A stretch of DNA of 64,000 nucleotides from an uncultured Agathobacter sp. (GTDB taxonomy: Bacteria; Bacillota; Clostridia; Lachnospirales; Lachnospiraceae). The notes below the pieces were generated by a model. That model was given only the letters and a program-made list of their open reading frames with translations. It had not been told where the DNA came from and made no database searches. The stretch covers positions 1 through 64,000 of the forward strand of contig CAJUND010000009.1 in NCBI GenBank assembly GCA_910587655.1, in the 5' to 3' direction. Both the position numbers and the translations under genes were made by a program. Positions 49,163-57,970 of the stretch are shown in pieces (the stretch's first letter is position 1; each line of letters starts with the position of its first letter).

Positions 49163-51262
49163 GTGAAATTTACAGACAAAAAGCTACTTGGTGCAGGAAT
49201 TGTCCTGGCGGCATTTCTTTGTATTGGCGCACCGAAAAATACATATGCAGCTGTTCCGGAAGCACAGATGGACGGTGTTATGGGACAGAGTATCGAAGAC
49301 GAGACGGAACCATCGCTGGATGAGAGGATATTAAAATCAGCGGCGCGCAGTATGCCGGCGCTTTATGGCGCCTCCGGTTATTCAAGTGCATTTCTGAGCG
49401 CATCATTTACTGACAGCAGTCCTTATACAGGAAAGACCTATTATCACAGAAATGATTACGAGGATTATAATATTTTCCATGGAATTGATGTTTCGTGGTG
49501 GCAGGGGGGCGGAAAAGGTTCCCATTCCACAAAGATTAACTGGGAAGATGCACATGACGACGGCATTGATTTCACACTTGTCCGTGCGGCATCCAGGGAT
49601 ACTGCGGATGGTTCCATATATGAGGATACCTGTGCAGACGCCCACATTCAGGGGGCGCTGGAAAATGACATCAATGTCGGACTGTATATTTTCTCACAGG
49701 CGCTTACCCAGAAGGAAGCGAGGGAAGAAGCTGATTATCTGTTAATGCTGATTGACAAATACGGATGGGATATTACCATGCCGATTGTGATTGACCGGGA
49801 GCCGGGAAGCTATAAGCGTCTTACCGCAGGCAAGCTGTCCAAGTCAAAGGAAACCGGAATCTGCCAGGCATTTGCAGACGTCATTCATGAAGCAGGTTAT
49901 GAGGCGGCGGTATATTCCAATTATACATGGTTCACAAAATACATTGACGGAGATTCCCTGGACTGCGATATCTGGTTTGCGCGCTACAACACGACAACCA
50001 CAAGCAATACCACAAGCGGCACGCCGTATGCGGATGTACCGTCGGATTACACATTCTGGCAGTATACTTCCACCGGGGTTTCCCTGAACGGATATGCAAG
50101 TTCCAGCCTGGATATGAATTTCTGGTACAAGGATACCAGTGCAAAAACAACCGGGCTTAAAGTGAAATCCAGTACAGCCGATTCCATTACCTTAACCTGG
50201 TCGGCGGCTGACGATGCACAGAAATACCGTGTTTACCGCTATGACGAGACACAGGAGAAGTATGTGAAAATTGCAGAAACAACCAGCAGAACCTACACAG
50301 ACAACGGGCTGGATGCAGCAAGGTCATACAAGTACAAAGTGCGTGGATGCTGGGAAATCGGAGGAACAAATTATTACGGGGCGTATTCTTCCGTGCTTAC
50401 CACTGCAACACCTCTTGATGATGTTGGAAAAATTACGGCTGATGAAAGAAAAACAACGTCGCTGAAACTGAAATGGAAAAAGGTAGACGGTGCAGACGGG
50501 TATATTGTGTACCAGTATAATGAAAGCAGTGATTCTTATGAGCAGATTGCGGATGTAACCACTGCCTCCCATCTGGTAACCGGGCTTTCAGCGGCTAAAA
50601 CATACCGCTTTAAAATCTGTCCATACATGAAAGCGGATGACGGCACCGTTACAAACGGAAAACGGTCGGCGGCATATGCCTTTGTGACAAAACCGTCCAA
50701 GGCAGGAGGGCTTAAGGTTACTGCTAAAGGTGCGACTTCCGTCAAACTGACCTGGAAAAAAGTAAGCGGTGCAAACGGCTATGCCATTTACCGGCTGAAT
50801 TCTTCCACGGGAAATTACAAAAAAGTGACTACCATCAGTAACGGGACGATTGTAAGTTATACTGATACCGGACTTTCTTCCGGAACAAAGTATACTTATA
50901 AAATTCGTGCATATATAAAGGATAACGGGGAATATTATTATGGAAGTTATTCAGATGTAAAATCCGGCACAACAAAACCGGGAAAGGTAAAAGGCTTAAA
51001 GCTTAAGACGAAATCCGGGGCGGTTACATTAAACTGGGGAAAAGTCAAAGGTGCAAGCGGTTACCAGGTGTACCGTCTGAACAACAAAACAAAGAAGTAC
51101 GAAAAAATTAAAACCGTTAAGGGCGGCAGTAAGCTTACCTATAAAAATACCAAACGTAAGAAGAATACCACCTATACGTATAAAGTACGTGCCTACAGAA
51201 ACTATGACGGAAAAACGTATTACGGAAGCTATTCTTCTTCCATGAAAATTAAAGCAAAGTAG
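49163..51262 (+). CDS. Secreted GH25 lysozyme with fibronectin type III domains
   Basis: A 699-residue secreted muramidase. The GTG start at 49163 has AGGAGG 6 bases upstream and gives a clean signal peptide (MKFTDKKLLGAGIVLAAFLC, ending NTYAA); the frame is open further upstream but unsupported. Residues about 105-320 are a GH25 domain: FHGIDVSWWQGG at its start and PIVIDREPG carrying the catalytic D-x-E. Four fibronectin III domains follow to the end (LKVKSSTADSITLTWSAADD, and three more with KLKWKKVDGADGY, KLTWKKVSGANGY and TLNWGKVKGASGY). The target is the cell's own or other bacterial peptidoglycan. No wall-sorting motif. Confidence 0.94.
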   Translation: MKFTDKKLLGAGIVLAAFLCIGAPKNTYAAVPEAQMDGVMGQSIEDETEPSLDERILKSAARSMPALYGASGYSSAFLSASFTDSSPYTGKTYYHRNDYEDYNIFHGIDVSWWQGGGKGSHSTKINWEDAHDDGIDFTLVRAASRDTADGSIYEDTCADAHIQGALENDINVGLYIFSQALTQKEAREEADYLLMLIDKYGWDITMPIVIDREPGSYKRLTAGKLSKSKETGICQAFADVIHEAGYEAAVYSNYTWFTKYIDGDSLDCDIWFARYNTTTTSNTTSGTPYADVPSDYTFWQYTSTGVSLNGYASSSLDMNFWYKDTSAKTTGLKVKSSTADSITLTWSAADDAQKYRVYRYDETQEKYVKIAETTSRTYTDNGLDAARSYKYKVRGCWEIGGTNYYGAYSSVLTTATPLDDVGKITADERKTTSLKLKWKKVDGADGYIVYQYNESSDSYEQIADVTTASHLVTGLSAAKTYRFKICPYMKADDGTVTNGKRSAAYAFVTKPSKAGGLKVTAKGATSVKLTWKKVSGANGYAIYRLNSSTGNYKKVTTISNGTIVSYTDTGLSSGTKYTYKIRAYIKDNGEYYYGSYSDVKSGTTKPGKVKGLKLKTKSGAVTLNWGKVKGASGYQVYRLNNKTKKYEKIKTVKGGSKLTYKNTKRKKNTTYTYKVRAYRNYDGKTYYGSYSSSMKIKAK

Positions 51263-51383
51263 CTGCAGATTGAAATCCTGCAGGCTGGAAAAACAGATAA
51301 AATAAGATAAATATACAAAATGCACAAAAAGAATGCAAAGACAGTGGTTATATGACAGAGTGTCTGCGGTATGCACGGTACAG

Positions 51384-51453
51384 TTATCCACAATTGGAAA
51401 CTGTAAAATGCAGTGAAATGGAGTTATACACGAAGTTATAAACGTTATCCACA
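51384..51453 (+). other. Cluster of DnaA boxes
   Basis: Two exact TTATCCACA boxes (51384-51392 and 51445-51453) in the same orientation and one near match TTATACACG (51424-51432) lie within 70 bases of AT-rich, non-coding sequence. No dnaA, dnaN or gidA gene is in the window, so this is not evidently oriC; a DnaA titration or regulatory site is more likely. Confidence 0.6.
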
Positions 51454-51648
51454 TAAAATGGCATGACTTTCTGTGCATTTTTATGTCAGAAAACAAACAG
51501 CTGTTTTGTGTAGAAAGCATAAAAATTGTCATATTTTGTAAAATCCGGGAAAAAATGTTGACATTTCAAATGTCTGTCAGATGTCGAACGGGCGGATAAA
51601 TTGTCCAACATTTTAAATCATGCAGTAGCAGCAGGCTTTTAAAATGGT

Positions 51649-51677
51649 TTGCAAAATGCTGGTTTATTTGTTATACT
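51649..51677 (+). promoter_or_regulatory. Promoter immediately upstream of the TagA-like gene
   Basis: TTGCAA (51649-51654), 17-base spacer, TATACT (51672-51677). The start codon is only 9 bases after the -10, so the transcript would be leaderless or nearly so. Confidence 0.65.
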
Positions 51678-51686
51678 AGGGAAGCT

Positions 51687-52367
51687 ATGATAAAGACAAT
51701 CAACGTTGCTGGAATTGAACTGGATAATTACACGGTCCGCGAGACAATCATGAGCGTGGAAAAAGAAATGTCCGACAATGCATTCCACACAATTGAAGAA
51801 GTAAATATGGATACGCTGATGATGGCAGAGACGGATTCCGTAATCCGTGAAGCACTTGAAACGGTGGAACATACCGTAATTGCAGAAAAAGGAATCCTGG
51901 ACGCCGTGGGCGCCGGAAATTACCAGCGGAATCATGAAATTGAGCATCATGACTTTTTTTATGAAATGATGAAACGCATTGAGCGTAACCGCAAGACGCT
52001 GTTTCTGATTGGAGATACGACAGAAAATACCGGGCTGATGTATGACCGGATCAGGGAGCTTTATCCCAAATGCGAGATTACCGGTACGGCTGCGCTGGAG
52101 GAATGCCGGATGGCGACAGATGCAGTTGTAAATGAAATCAATTCGCTTTCGCCGGATGTTATCTTAAGCGTACTGCCAAGTCCTGACCAGGAGCATTTTC
52201 TGATGGAGAACAGGGAGAAGCTGTCAGCGGGACTCTGGTATGGCATGGGAAAGATGGAGCTGGAAAAACCGCTGGGGCGTATTTCCGGGTGCATCCGCAA
52301 TATGATCCGCACACACAAGCTGGAGAAACAGGTCAATCAGTATAGTGGAAAGCAGGATGAAGGATAA
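51687..52367 (+). CDS. Divergent WecB/TagA/CpsF (GT26) family protein
   Basis: A 226-residue protein related to the WecB/TagA/CpsF glycosyltransferases, which add N-acetylmannosamine-type sugars to lipid-linked precursors of teichoic acid or polysaccharide. The start TINVAGIELDNYTVRETI, the RKTLFLIGDTTENTGLMYDRI region and the end GMGKMELEKPLGR fit the fold. The usual catalytic DG motif region is replaced by VIAEKGILDAVGAG, and the conserved substrate segment is weak, so it may have another activity or none. The start agrees with the family, though it leaves almost no leader. The YitT gene overlaps its stop region within a few bases. Confidence 0.75.
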   Translation: MIKTINVAGIELDNYTVRETIMSVEKEMSDNAFHTIEEVNMDTLMMAETDSVIREALETVEHTVIAEKGILDAVGAGNYQRNHEIEHHDFFYEMMKRIERNRKTLFLIGDTTENTGLMYDRIRELYPKCEITGTAALEECRMATDAVVNEINSLSPDVILSVLPSPDQEHFLMENREKLSAGLWYGMGKMELEKPLGRISGCIRNMIRTHKLEKQVNQYSGKQDEG

Positions 52368-52368
52368 A

Positions 52369-53238
52369 ATGGTGCAGAAAATCAGAAAAGAACTCCTGAA
52401 TTATGTTCTGATTATTGTGGGAACCGGTATGTTTGGTCTGGCGTACCAGTGCATTTATGACCAGGTGGGGCTTGTAACAGGAGGATTTACCGGTATTGCA
52501 ATTATACTGCGGAATGTTACCATGCAGACAATGCGTAACGGTATTCCGCTCTGGCTTACAACGTCGGTACTCAATATTCCTGTGTTTTTGTTTGCCTATA
52601 TACGATATGGAAAAAAATTTGTAGGCAAGGCGCTGTTCGGTACAGTGATGCTGTCCGTATGGCTGTATCTGATTCCGGCTGTCAATCTTTCCGGGGATGA
52701 TTACATGCTTGCGGCTCTATTTGGAGGCGTGTTTTCCGGTGCAGGCATCGGACTGGTTCTGCGCGCGGGCGCGACTACCGGGGGTACGGATATGGTGGCG
52801 TCGCTGTTTCATGCCAGACTGCGGCAGTTTTCCGTTGCACAGATAATGCAGATAGGGGACGGGGCAATCGTGCTTGCCGGTATTTATTTCTTTGGGCTGA
52901 GGCCGACACTGTATGCAGTTGTGGCGATTTTTGTCACAACCAAGGTTTCGGATGCGGTCCTGGAAGGGTTCCATAATTCAAAGGCGGCATTCATTATCAC
53001 AAAGGAATACACGGCGGTTGCCGGACGGCTGATGAATGAGCTGGAGCGCGGCGTGACAGGTCTTTCTGCAAAAGGGATGTATACGGGGGAGGACAAATGT
53101 GTGCTGTACTGTGTTGTTTCCAGGAAAGAAATGGTGCGCCTTAAGGATATTGTGCATGAAGTGGATGAAAATGCTTTTGTAATAGTAACGGATGCAAGGG
53201 AGGTTCTGGGAGAAGGATTTATGGTTTCCGCAGTGTGA
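52369..53238 (+). CDS. YitT family membrane protein
   Basis: A 289-residue protein with an N-terminal membrane domain of about five helices (YVLIIVGTGMFGLAYQCIYD onward, with GLVTGGFTGIAI and GATTGGTDMVAS typical of the DUF161 repeats). A C-terminal soluble DUF2179 domain (about 215-289, AFIITKEYTAVAGRLMNE, ending VTDAREVLGEGF) follows. The function of YitT proteins is unknown; transport has been suggested. The start at 52369 has AAGGA 4 bases upstream and lies one base after the previous stop; upstream in-frame starts at 52345 and 52357 are possible. Confidence 0.9.
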   Translation: MVQKIRKELLNYVLIIVGTGMFGLAYQCIYDQVGLVTGGFTGIAIILRNVTMQTMRNGIPLWLTTSVLNIPVFLFAYIRYGKKFVGKALFGTVMLSVWLYLIPAVNLSGDDYMLAALFGGVFSGAGIGLVLRAGATTGGTDMVASLFHARLRQFSVAQIMQIGDGAIVLAGIYFFGLRPTLYAVVAIFVTTKVSDAVLEGFHNSKAAFIITKEYTAVAGRLMNELERGVTGLSAKGMYTGEDKCVLYCVVSRKEMVRLKDIVHEVDENAFVIVTDAREVLGEGFMVSAV

Positions 53239-53438
53239 TTTTTCATGTGGTAAAAATAAACAGTTCGGGTCATTTTTAGTAAAAACTGCATAAGTTTTTT
53301 GGATAAATAAAGAGAAAATGCATAAAAAAAACACATTTCCTCTTTATTTTTTTGTCGTAATGCATTAAAATAGTAAGAGGTATTTATGCAAATTTCATTT
53401 TTGCGGACTGATGTTCCGGGGGATAAGGAGAGAGGTCT

Positions 53439-54527
53439 ATGATTTCCAATCAGATACTTCAAAATACGATTGACGGGTTAAAGGGGATTACGAGGACGGA
53501 TTTGTGCGTGATTGATCTTGAGGGGAAGATACTTGCTGCCACATTTCCGGATGCAGAACAGTTTATTACGCCGGCGCAGACATTTGTTGCGTCGCCGGCA
53601 GACAGCCAGGTCGTGAACGGCTGCCAGTTTTTCAAAGTATTTGATGACCACCAGCTGGAATATATACTGCTGGCTTACGGGGACAGTGAAGATGTTTACA
53701 TGATCGGCAAGATTGCCACATTCCAGATTCAGAACCTTCTGGTTGCATACAAGGAGCGTTTTGACAAGGATAACTTTATTAAAAACCTGATTCTGGATAA
53801 TCTGCTTCTTGTTGATATTTATAACCGCGCAAAGAAGCTCCACATTGAAACGGAAGTTCGCCGCGTGGTATTTCTGGTGGAAACCAACCGCGAGAAGGAC
53901 GGGAACGAGCTGGAAAAAATCAGGGGGCTTTTTGGCGGAAAGTCCAGGGATTTTGTGACTGCCGTGGATGAAAAAAATATTATAGTAGTCAGGGAACTGG
54001 CTGAAAATGAAACATATGAGGATTTGCGGAAAACGGCGGACGTTATCATTAATCTGTTCCGTTCCGATTCCAACTGCAATATCCATATAGCATACGGTAC
54101 GATAGTCAAAGAACTGAAAGAAGTATCCCGTTCATACAAGGAAGCGCGCATGGCGCTCGATGTGGGCAGAATTTTCTTTGAGGACCAGAATGTCATCGCA
54201 TATTCACAGCTTGGAATCGGACGTTTGATTTACCAGCTGCCGATACCGCTGTGTAAAATGTTCATCGGGGAAATTTTTGACAGGAAGTCCCCGGATGAAT
54301 TTGATGAGGAAATACTGACAACCATCAATAAATTTTTTGAAAACAGCCTGAATGTTTCCGAGACGTCCAGACAGCTGTATATTCACAGAAACACACTGGT
54401 CTACCGCCTCGACAAGCTGCAGAAGAGTACGGGGCTGGATCTTCGTGTGTTCGAGGATGCGATTACGTTCAAGATTGCGCTGATGGTCGTAAAATACATG
54501 AAATATATGGAAACACTCGATTATTAA
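53439..54527 (+). CDS. PucR/CdaR-type transcriptional regulator
   Basis: A 362-residue regulator. The N-terminal sensor part begins MISNQILQNTIDGLKGITRT and resembles CdaR sugar-diacid sensing regions (FVASPADSQVVNGCQFFKV). A central GGDEF-like region follows, and the C-terminal HTH_30 domain has LNVSETSRQLYIHRNTLVYRLDKL (about 310-333). Regulators of this group respond to small metabolites such as sugar acids or purines; the ligand here is unknown. A GGAGAGAGG site lies upstream. It precedes ftsEX by 26 bases with no terminator, so read-through into the division genes is possible. Confidence 0.88.
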   Translation: MISNQILQNTIDGLKGITRTDLCVIDLEGKILAATFPDAEQFITPAQTFVASPADSQVVNGCQFFKVFDDHQLEYILLAYGDSEDVYMIGKIATFQIQNLLVAYKERFDKDNFIKNLILDNLLLVDIYNRAKKLHIETEVRRVVFLVETNREKDGNELEKIRGLFGGKSRDFVTAVDEKNIIVVRELAENETYEDLRKTADVIINLFRSDSNCNIHIAYGTIVKELKEVSRSYKEARMALDVGRIFFEDQNVIAYSQLGIGRLIYQLPIPLCKMFIGEIFDRKSPDEFDEEILTTINKFFENSLNVSETSRQLYIHRNTLVYRLDKLQKSTGLDLRVFEDAITFKIALMVVKYMKYMETLDY

Positions 54528-54553
54528 GGGGATATTACATATAAGGAGATAAC

Positions 54554-55240
54554 ATGATAAAACTGGAACATGTCAGTAAGTCATATTCTGCAGGAATCCC
54601 TGCGCTGAATGATGTGAATCTGGAAATCGAAGACGGGGAGTTTGTTTTTGTGGTGGGAGACAGCGGTTCCGGCAAGTCCACACTGATTAAGCTCCTGTTA
54701 AAGGAACTGGAACCAACCAAAGGCTATATCCGGATAGGCGGCAGAAAATTAGGAGACATCCGCCACAAGCAGGTGCCGAAATTCCGCAGGAATATCGGAG
54801 TGGTATTCCAGGATTTCCGGCTGCTGGAAGACCGGAATGTTTATGACAATGTTGCATTTGCACAGAAGGTTGTCGGGGAGCCGAACAGCCGGATTAAGAG
54901 AAAAGTCCCCCTGATGCTGTCAGTGGTGGGGCTTGCGGCAAAGTACCGTTCGTATCCAAGGCAGCTTTCCGGAGGTGAGCAGCAGCGTGTCGCAATTGCA
55001 CGCGCGCTTGTGAATGAGCCGAGTATCCTGCTTGCGGACGAACCGACCGGTAACCTGGACAACAACAATGCCTGGGAGATTATGAAGCTTCTGGAAGAGA
55101 TTAACGCAAAGGGAACCACGGTCATAGTTGTAACCCATAACCTGGAAATCGTCAAGGTAATGAAAAAACGGGTGATAACCGTGAAGAAAGGAACTATCGT
55201 CAGCGATAGTAAGCAGGGGGATGTTGACGATGAGGATTAA
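54554..55240 (+). CDS. ftsE: Cell division ATP-binding protein FtsE
   Basis: A 228-residue ABC ATPase that works with FtsX to control peptidoglycan hydrolases at the septum or cell wall. Walker A GDSGSGKSTLIKLLL, Q-loop VVFQDFRLL, signature LSGGEQQRVAIARAL, Walker B ILLADEPTGNLD and H-loop VVTHNLE are all intact. The ATG follows AAGGAG. Its end overlaps ftsX by 11 bases. Confidence 0.96.
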   Translation: MIKLEHVSKSYSAGIPALNDVNLEIEDGEFVFVVGDSGSGKSTLIKLLLKELEPTKGYIRIGGRKLGDIRHKQVPKFRRNIGVVFQDFRLLEDRNVYDNVAFAQKVVGEPNSRIKRKVPLMLSVVGLAAKYRSYPRQLSGGEQQRVAIARALVNEPSILLADEPTGNLDNNNAWEIMKLLEEINAKGTTVIVVTHNLEIVKVMKKRVITVKKGTIVSDSKQGDVDDED

Positions 55241-56135
55241 TACCTTTTTTTATGCCGTAAACCAGGGGATAAAAAATATATGGCGCAATAAAATGTTTTC
55301 GCTGGCGTCCACAGCAACGATGGCAGCGTGTATTTTTATGTTTGGTATTTTTTATATCCTGATAACGAATTTTACGGCAAGTGTAAAGTCCATTGAGGAA
55401 GGAGTTTCCGTTACCGTTTTTTTTGAACAGGGAATCACCGAGGCACAGATTAAAAATATCGGCGACAGCATTGACCGCCGTGTGGAAGTGAGCAGGAATG
55501 AATTTGTGTCGGCGGAAGAGGCATGGGAAGAGTATCAGAATATTTATTTTGAAGGCAGGGAGGAGCTGGCAAAAGGTTTTATAGACAATCCGCTTGCCAA
55601 TTCTTCACATTACCAGGTGTATTTAAATGATGTCTCCATGCAGAAAACCCTTGTCAGTTATTTAAGAACCATTCCGGGCGTGCGGGAGGTAAAGCAGTCC
55701 GCCCAGGTGGCAAATACGCTGACGGATTTTAACAGGCTGCTTGGTTATGTGTCATTTGGAATCATATTTATTCTGCTGTGTGTTGCGGTCTTTCTGATCA
55801 GCAATACAGTTACAGTCGGGATCTCTGTGCGCAGGGAGGAGATTGCGATTATGAAGCTGATTGGTGCGACTGATTATCTTGTCAGGGCGCCTTTTGTCGT
55901 GGAGGGTGTGGTAATCGGACTGATTGGTGCGGCAATCCCGCTTGTGCTGTTATATTTTATGTACCAGAAAATTATCATTTCGATTGCGGATAAATTCAGT
56001 TTTATTGGTTCCCTGATAGCGTTTGTGCCTGTACATACTGTATTCCGTGTCCTTGTGCCGGTTGCAGTGGCTTTAGGTGTCGGAATCGGCTTTACCGGAA
56101 GCAAGCTTACCATCCGTAAACACCTGAAAGTATAA
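55230..56135 (+). CDS. ftsX: Cell division protein FtsX
   Basis: A 301-residue membrane protein, the permease-like partner of FtsE, with one N-terminal helix (MFSLASTATMAACIFMFGIF), a large extracytoplasmic domain (about 50-165, which in relatives binds wall-hydrolase regulators) and three C-terminal helices. The start at 55230 (MRINTFFYAVNQGIKNIWRN) has a GGGGG site at good distance; an earlier ATG at 55221 is less well placed. The S41 protease gene follows; in Gram-positives FtsEX often sits beside a hydrolase or protease of this kind. Confidence 0.95.
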   Translation: MRINTFFYAVNQGIKNIWRNKMFSLASTATMAACIFMFGIFYILITNFTASVKSIEEGVSVTVFFEQGITEAQIKNIGDSIDRRVEVSRNEFVSAEEAWEEYQNIYFEGREELAKGFIDNPLANSSHYQVYLNDVSMQKTLVSYLRTIPGVREVKQSAQVANTLTDFNRLLGYVSFGIIFILLCVAVFLISNTVTVGISVRREEIAIMKLIGATDYLVRAPFVVEGVVIGLIGAAIPLVLLYFMYQKIIISIADKFSFIGSLIAFVPVHTVFRVLVPVAVALGVGIGFTGSKLTIRKHLKV

Positions 56136-56153
56136 TATATTGATGGAGGAAAC

Positions 56154-57416
56154 ATGGATTATTATGAGAGCGGCGGATACCGCCCGCCAGTGAAAGAAAA
56201 AAAGAAATGGGGGTTCGGACTGGGATTTCTTGTGGGAATCATGGTTGCAGTCACTGGAATGGGATTTGGAGCCCGTCTTTATGCTACTGCAACCCACAAT
56301 TATCTGGTGGTTGAGCCGTGGAAGATTCACGGGACTGCAAAGTCCGCTGTTATTGACAAATCCACTGCGGATAAAATTGATGAACTGCTTTCCTACGTTG
56401 ACCTTTTTTATAATGATGAATATCATGAAGACGATGTCAGGGACGCGATTTACAAGGGTACATTAAATGGTCTTGGGGATCCGTATTCTGTGTACTATAC
56501 ACCGGATGAATACAAAGACATGCAGGTGACGACCAGGGGGAAATACTATGGAATCGGCGCGGGCATGATGCAGGATGCAAAGACCATGGAGGTTACCGTT
56601 ACCAAAGTATACAAAGGAACTCCGGCGGAAGAAGCCGGATTAAAAAACGGGGACCAGCTGCTGTCCGTGGAGGACACCAAGGCCACAAGCATGGAGCTGA
56701 GCCTGCTGGTTAAGAAAATCCGCGGTGAGGAAGGGACAAAGGTTCATCTGAAGGTGTACCGCAAGTCCATAAACGACACGCTGGAATTTGATGTGGAACG
56801 CAGGAATATCAGTCTTCCGAGTGTGGAATCAGAAATGCTCGAAAATAAAACAGGATATATTCAGATTACAGAGTTCCAGGACGAAACGGCAAAACAGTTT
56901 TCAGAAGCGTTAAAACAGCTGCAGGAAGACGGCATGGAGAAGCTGCTGATTGATTTACGGGATAATCCGGGCGGGCTGATTACATCCGTGACCGACATAC
57001 TGGATATCATCCTGCCGGAGGGCACGCTTGTTTATACCGAGGATAAGTACGGAAAGCGGGAGACCTATTCATCAGATGCTGACTGTATCAGCTATCCGAT
57101 TGCAGTTCTGATTAATGGAAACAGCGCCAGTGCATCAGAAATTTTTGCAGGAGCCATAAAAGACTATGATTATGGCACGCTGATCGGGACGAAAACCTTT
57201 GGAAAGGGAATCGTACAGACCTTGTTTCCGCTGGAAGACGGTTCTGCGGTTAAGATTACAACATCGAAGTATTTCACTCCGAAAGGAAACTATATTCACG
57301 GGGCCGGTATTGAGCCGGATATTGAACTGGAATACGAATATTCGGGACCGGACAGGGAAACATACGAAAAGCAGTATGACAACCAGCTGCAGCGTGCCCT
57401 GGAAGAACTGAAGTAA
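56154..57416 (+). CDS. S41 family C-terminal processing protease
   Basis: A 420-residue membrane-anchored protease of the CtpA/CtpB type. A cytoplasmic N-terminus and a membrane helix (FGLGFLVGIMVAVTGMGFGA, about 22-41) precede a PDZ domain (about 130-215, VYKGTPAEEAGLKNGDQLLS). The S41 catalytic domain has IDLRDNPGG, the catalytic serine in NGNSASASEIFAGA and the lysine in GTKTFGKGIV. It should cleave exported proteins outside the membrane. A GGAGG site precedes the ATG. It follows ftsX by 18 bases. Confidence 0.95.
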   Translation: MDYYESGGYRPPVKEKKKWGFGLGFLVGIMVAVTGMGFGARLYATATHNYLVVEPWKIHGTAKSAVIDKSTADKIDELLSYVDLFYNDEYHEDDVRDAIYKGTLNGLGDPYSVYYTPDEYKDMQVTTRGKYYGIGAGMMQDAKTMEVTVTKVYKGTPAEEAGLKNGDQLLSVEDTKATSMELSLLVKKIRGEEGTKVHLKVYRKSINDTLEFDVERRNISLPSVESEMLENKTGYIQITEFQDETAKQFSEALKQLQEDGMEKLLIDLRDNPGGLITSVTDILDIILPEGTLVYTEDKYGKRETYSSDADCISYPIAVLINGNSASASEIFAGAIKDYDYGTLIGTKTFGKGIVQTLFPLEDGSAVKITTSKYFTPKGNYIHGAGIEPDIELEYEYSGPDRETYEKQYDNQLQRALEELK

Positions 57417-57435
57417 ACAGTAACCGGCATTACAT

Positions 57436-57966
57436 ATGAAAAAAGATAAGCAGGAAAAAAACAACAAAAAAATAGGTATCCGTCTGGTTTGCGGTGTTCT
57501 GGCAGTGTTCTGGATGATTCTGATTTTTATGTTTTCGGCACAGCCGGCTGATGAATCCTCTGAAATCAGCGGCAGGGTAAGCTACAGGATTGTAAGCGGG
57601 CTTGACCGCGTCCTGCAGATGGAAAAAAGCAGGGGGGAGCTGGAGCTGGCAGCGGAAAAAATTGAGTTTCCGGTACGCAAAATGGCGCATATGTGTGAGT
57701 ACGCGGTACTGTCCCTTTTGTTTCTGGCTCTTTTTTATACAGGGGATGCCGGGGAAGGTTCCCGGCTTTTGGGCAGGCAGTATGTGTATTCCTTTCTTCT
57801 GACCGCAGTCTATGCTGCAACGGATGAATTTCACCAGCTGTTTGTGCCGGGACGCGCAGGAAGGGTTTTGGATGTGTTTACAGATTCTGCCGGTGCGCTT
57901 ATTGCGCTGTTTCTGGCAGGGTTTTTCATAAAAATGATAAATAAAAGCTCAAATAGAAAGAGGTGA
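57436..57966 (+). CDS. VanZ family membrane protein
   Basis: A 176-residue membrane protein of the VanZ family. It has about four helices and the signatures FMFSAQPADESSEISG, KMAHMCEYAVLSLLFLALFY and the conserved DEFHQLFVPGRAGRVLDVFTDSAGAL. VanZ itself confers teicoplanin resistance; relatives are common and their role is unclear, so resistance should not be inferred. The ribosome binding site of prfB overlaps its end. Confidence 0.92.
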   Translation: MKKDKQEKNNKKIGIRLVCGVLAVFWMILIFMFSAQPADESSEISGRVSYRIVSGLDRVLQMEKSRGELELAAEKIEFPVRKMAHMCEYAVLSLLFLALFYTGDAGEGSRLLGRQYVYSFLLTAVYAATDEFHQLFVPGRAGRVLDVFTDSAGALIALFLAGFFIKMINKSSNRKR

Positions 57967-57970
57967 TTCT

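Larger units (their letters stand above)
51263..51686. other. Long intergenic region with DnaA boxes and a palindrome
   Basis: No gene is seen in these 424 bases. They hold CTGCAG...CTGCAG arms right after the lysozyme gene, a DnaA-box cluster (51384-51453), a GACATTT-C-AAATGTC palindrome (51560-51574) that overlaps a TTGACA, and the promoter of the TagA-like gene at the right edge. Confidence 0.6.

Noticed and set aside
51384..51453. Chromosomal origin of replication
   Set aside because: DnaA boxes are present, but there is no dnaA, dnaN, gidA or rpmH gene in the window and too few boxes for a normal oriC.
57436..57966. Teicoplanin resistance gene
   Set aside because: The product is a VanZ-family protein, but the family is broad and no other van gene is present.
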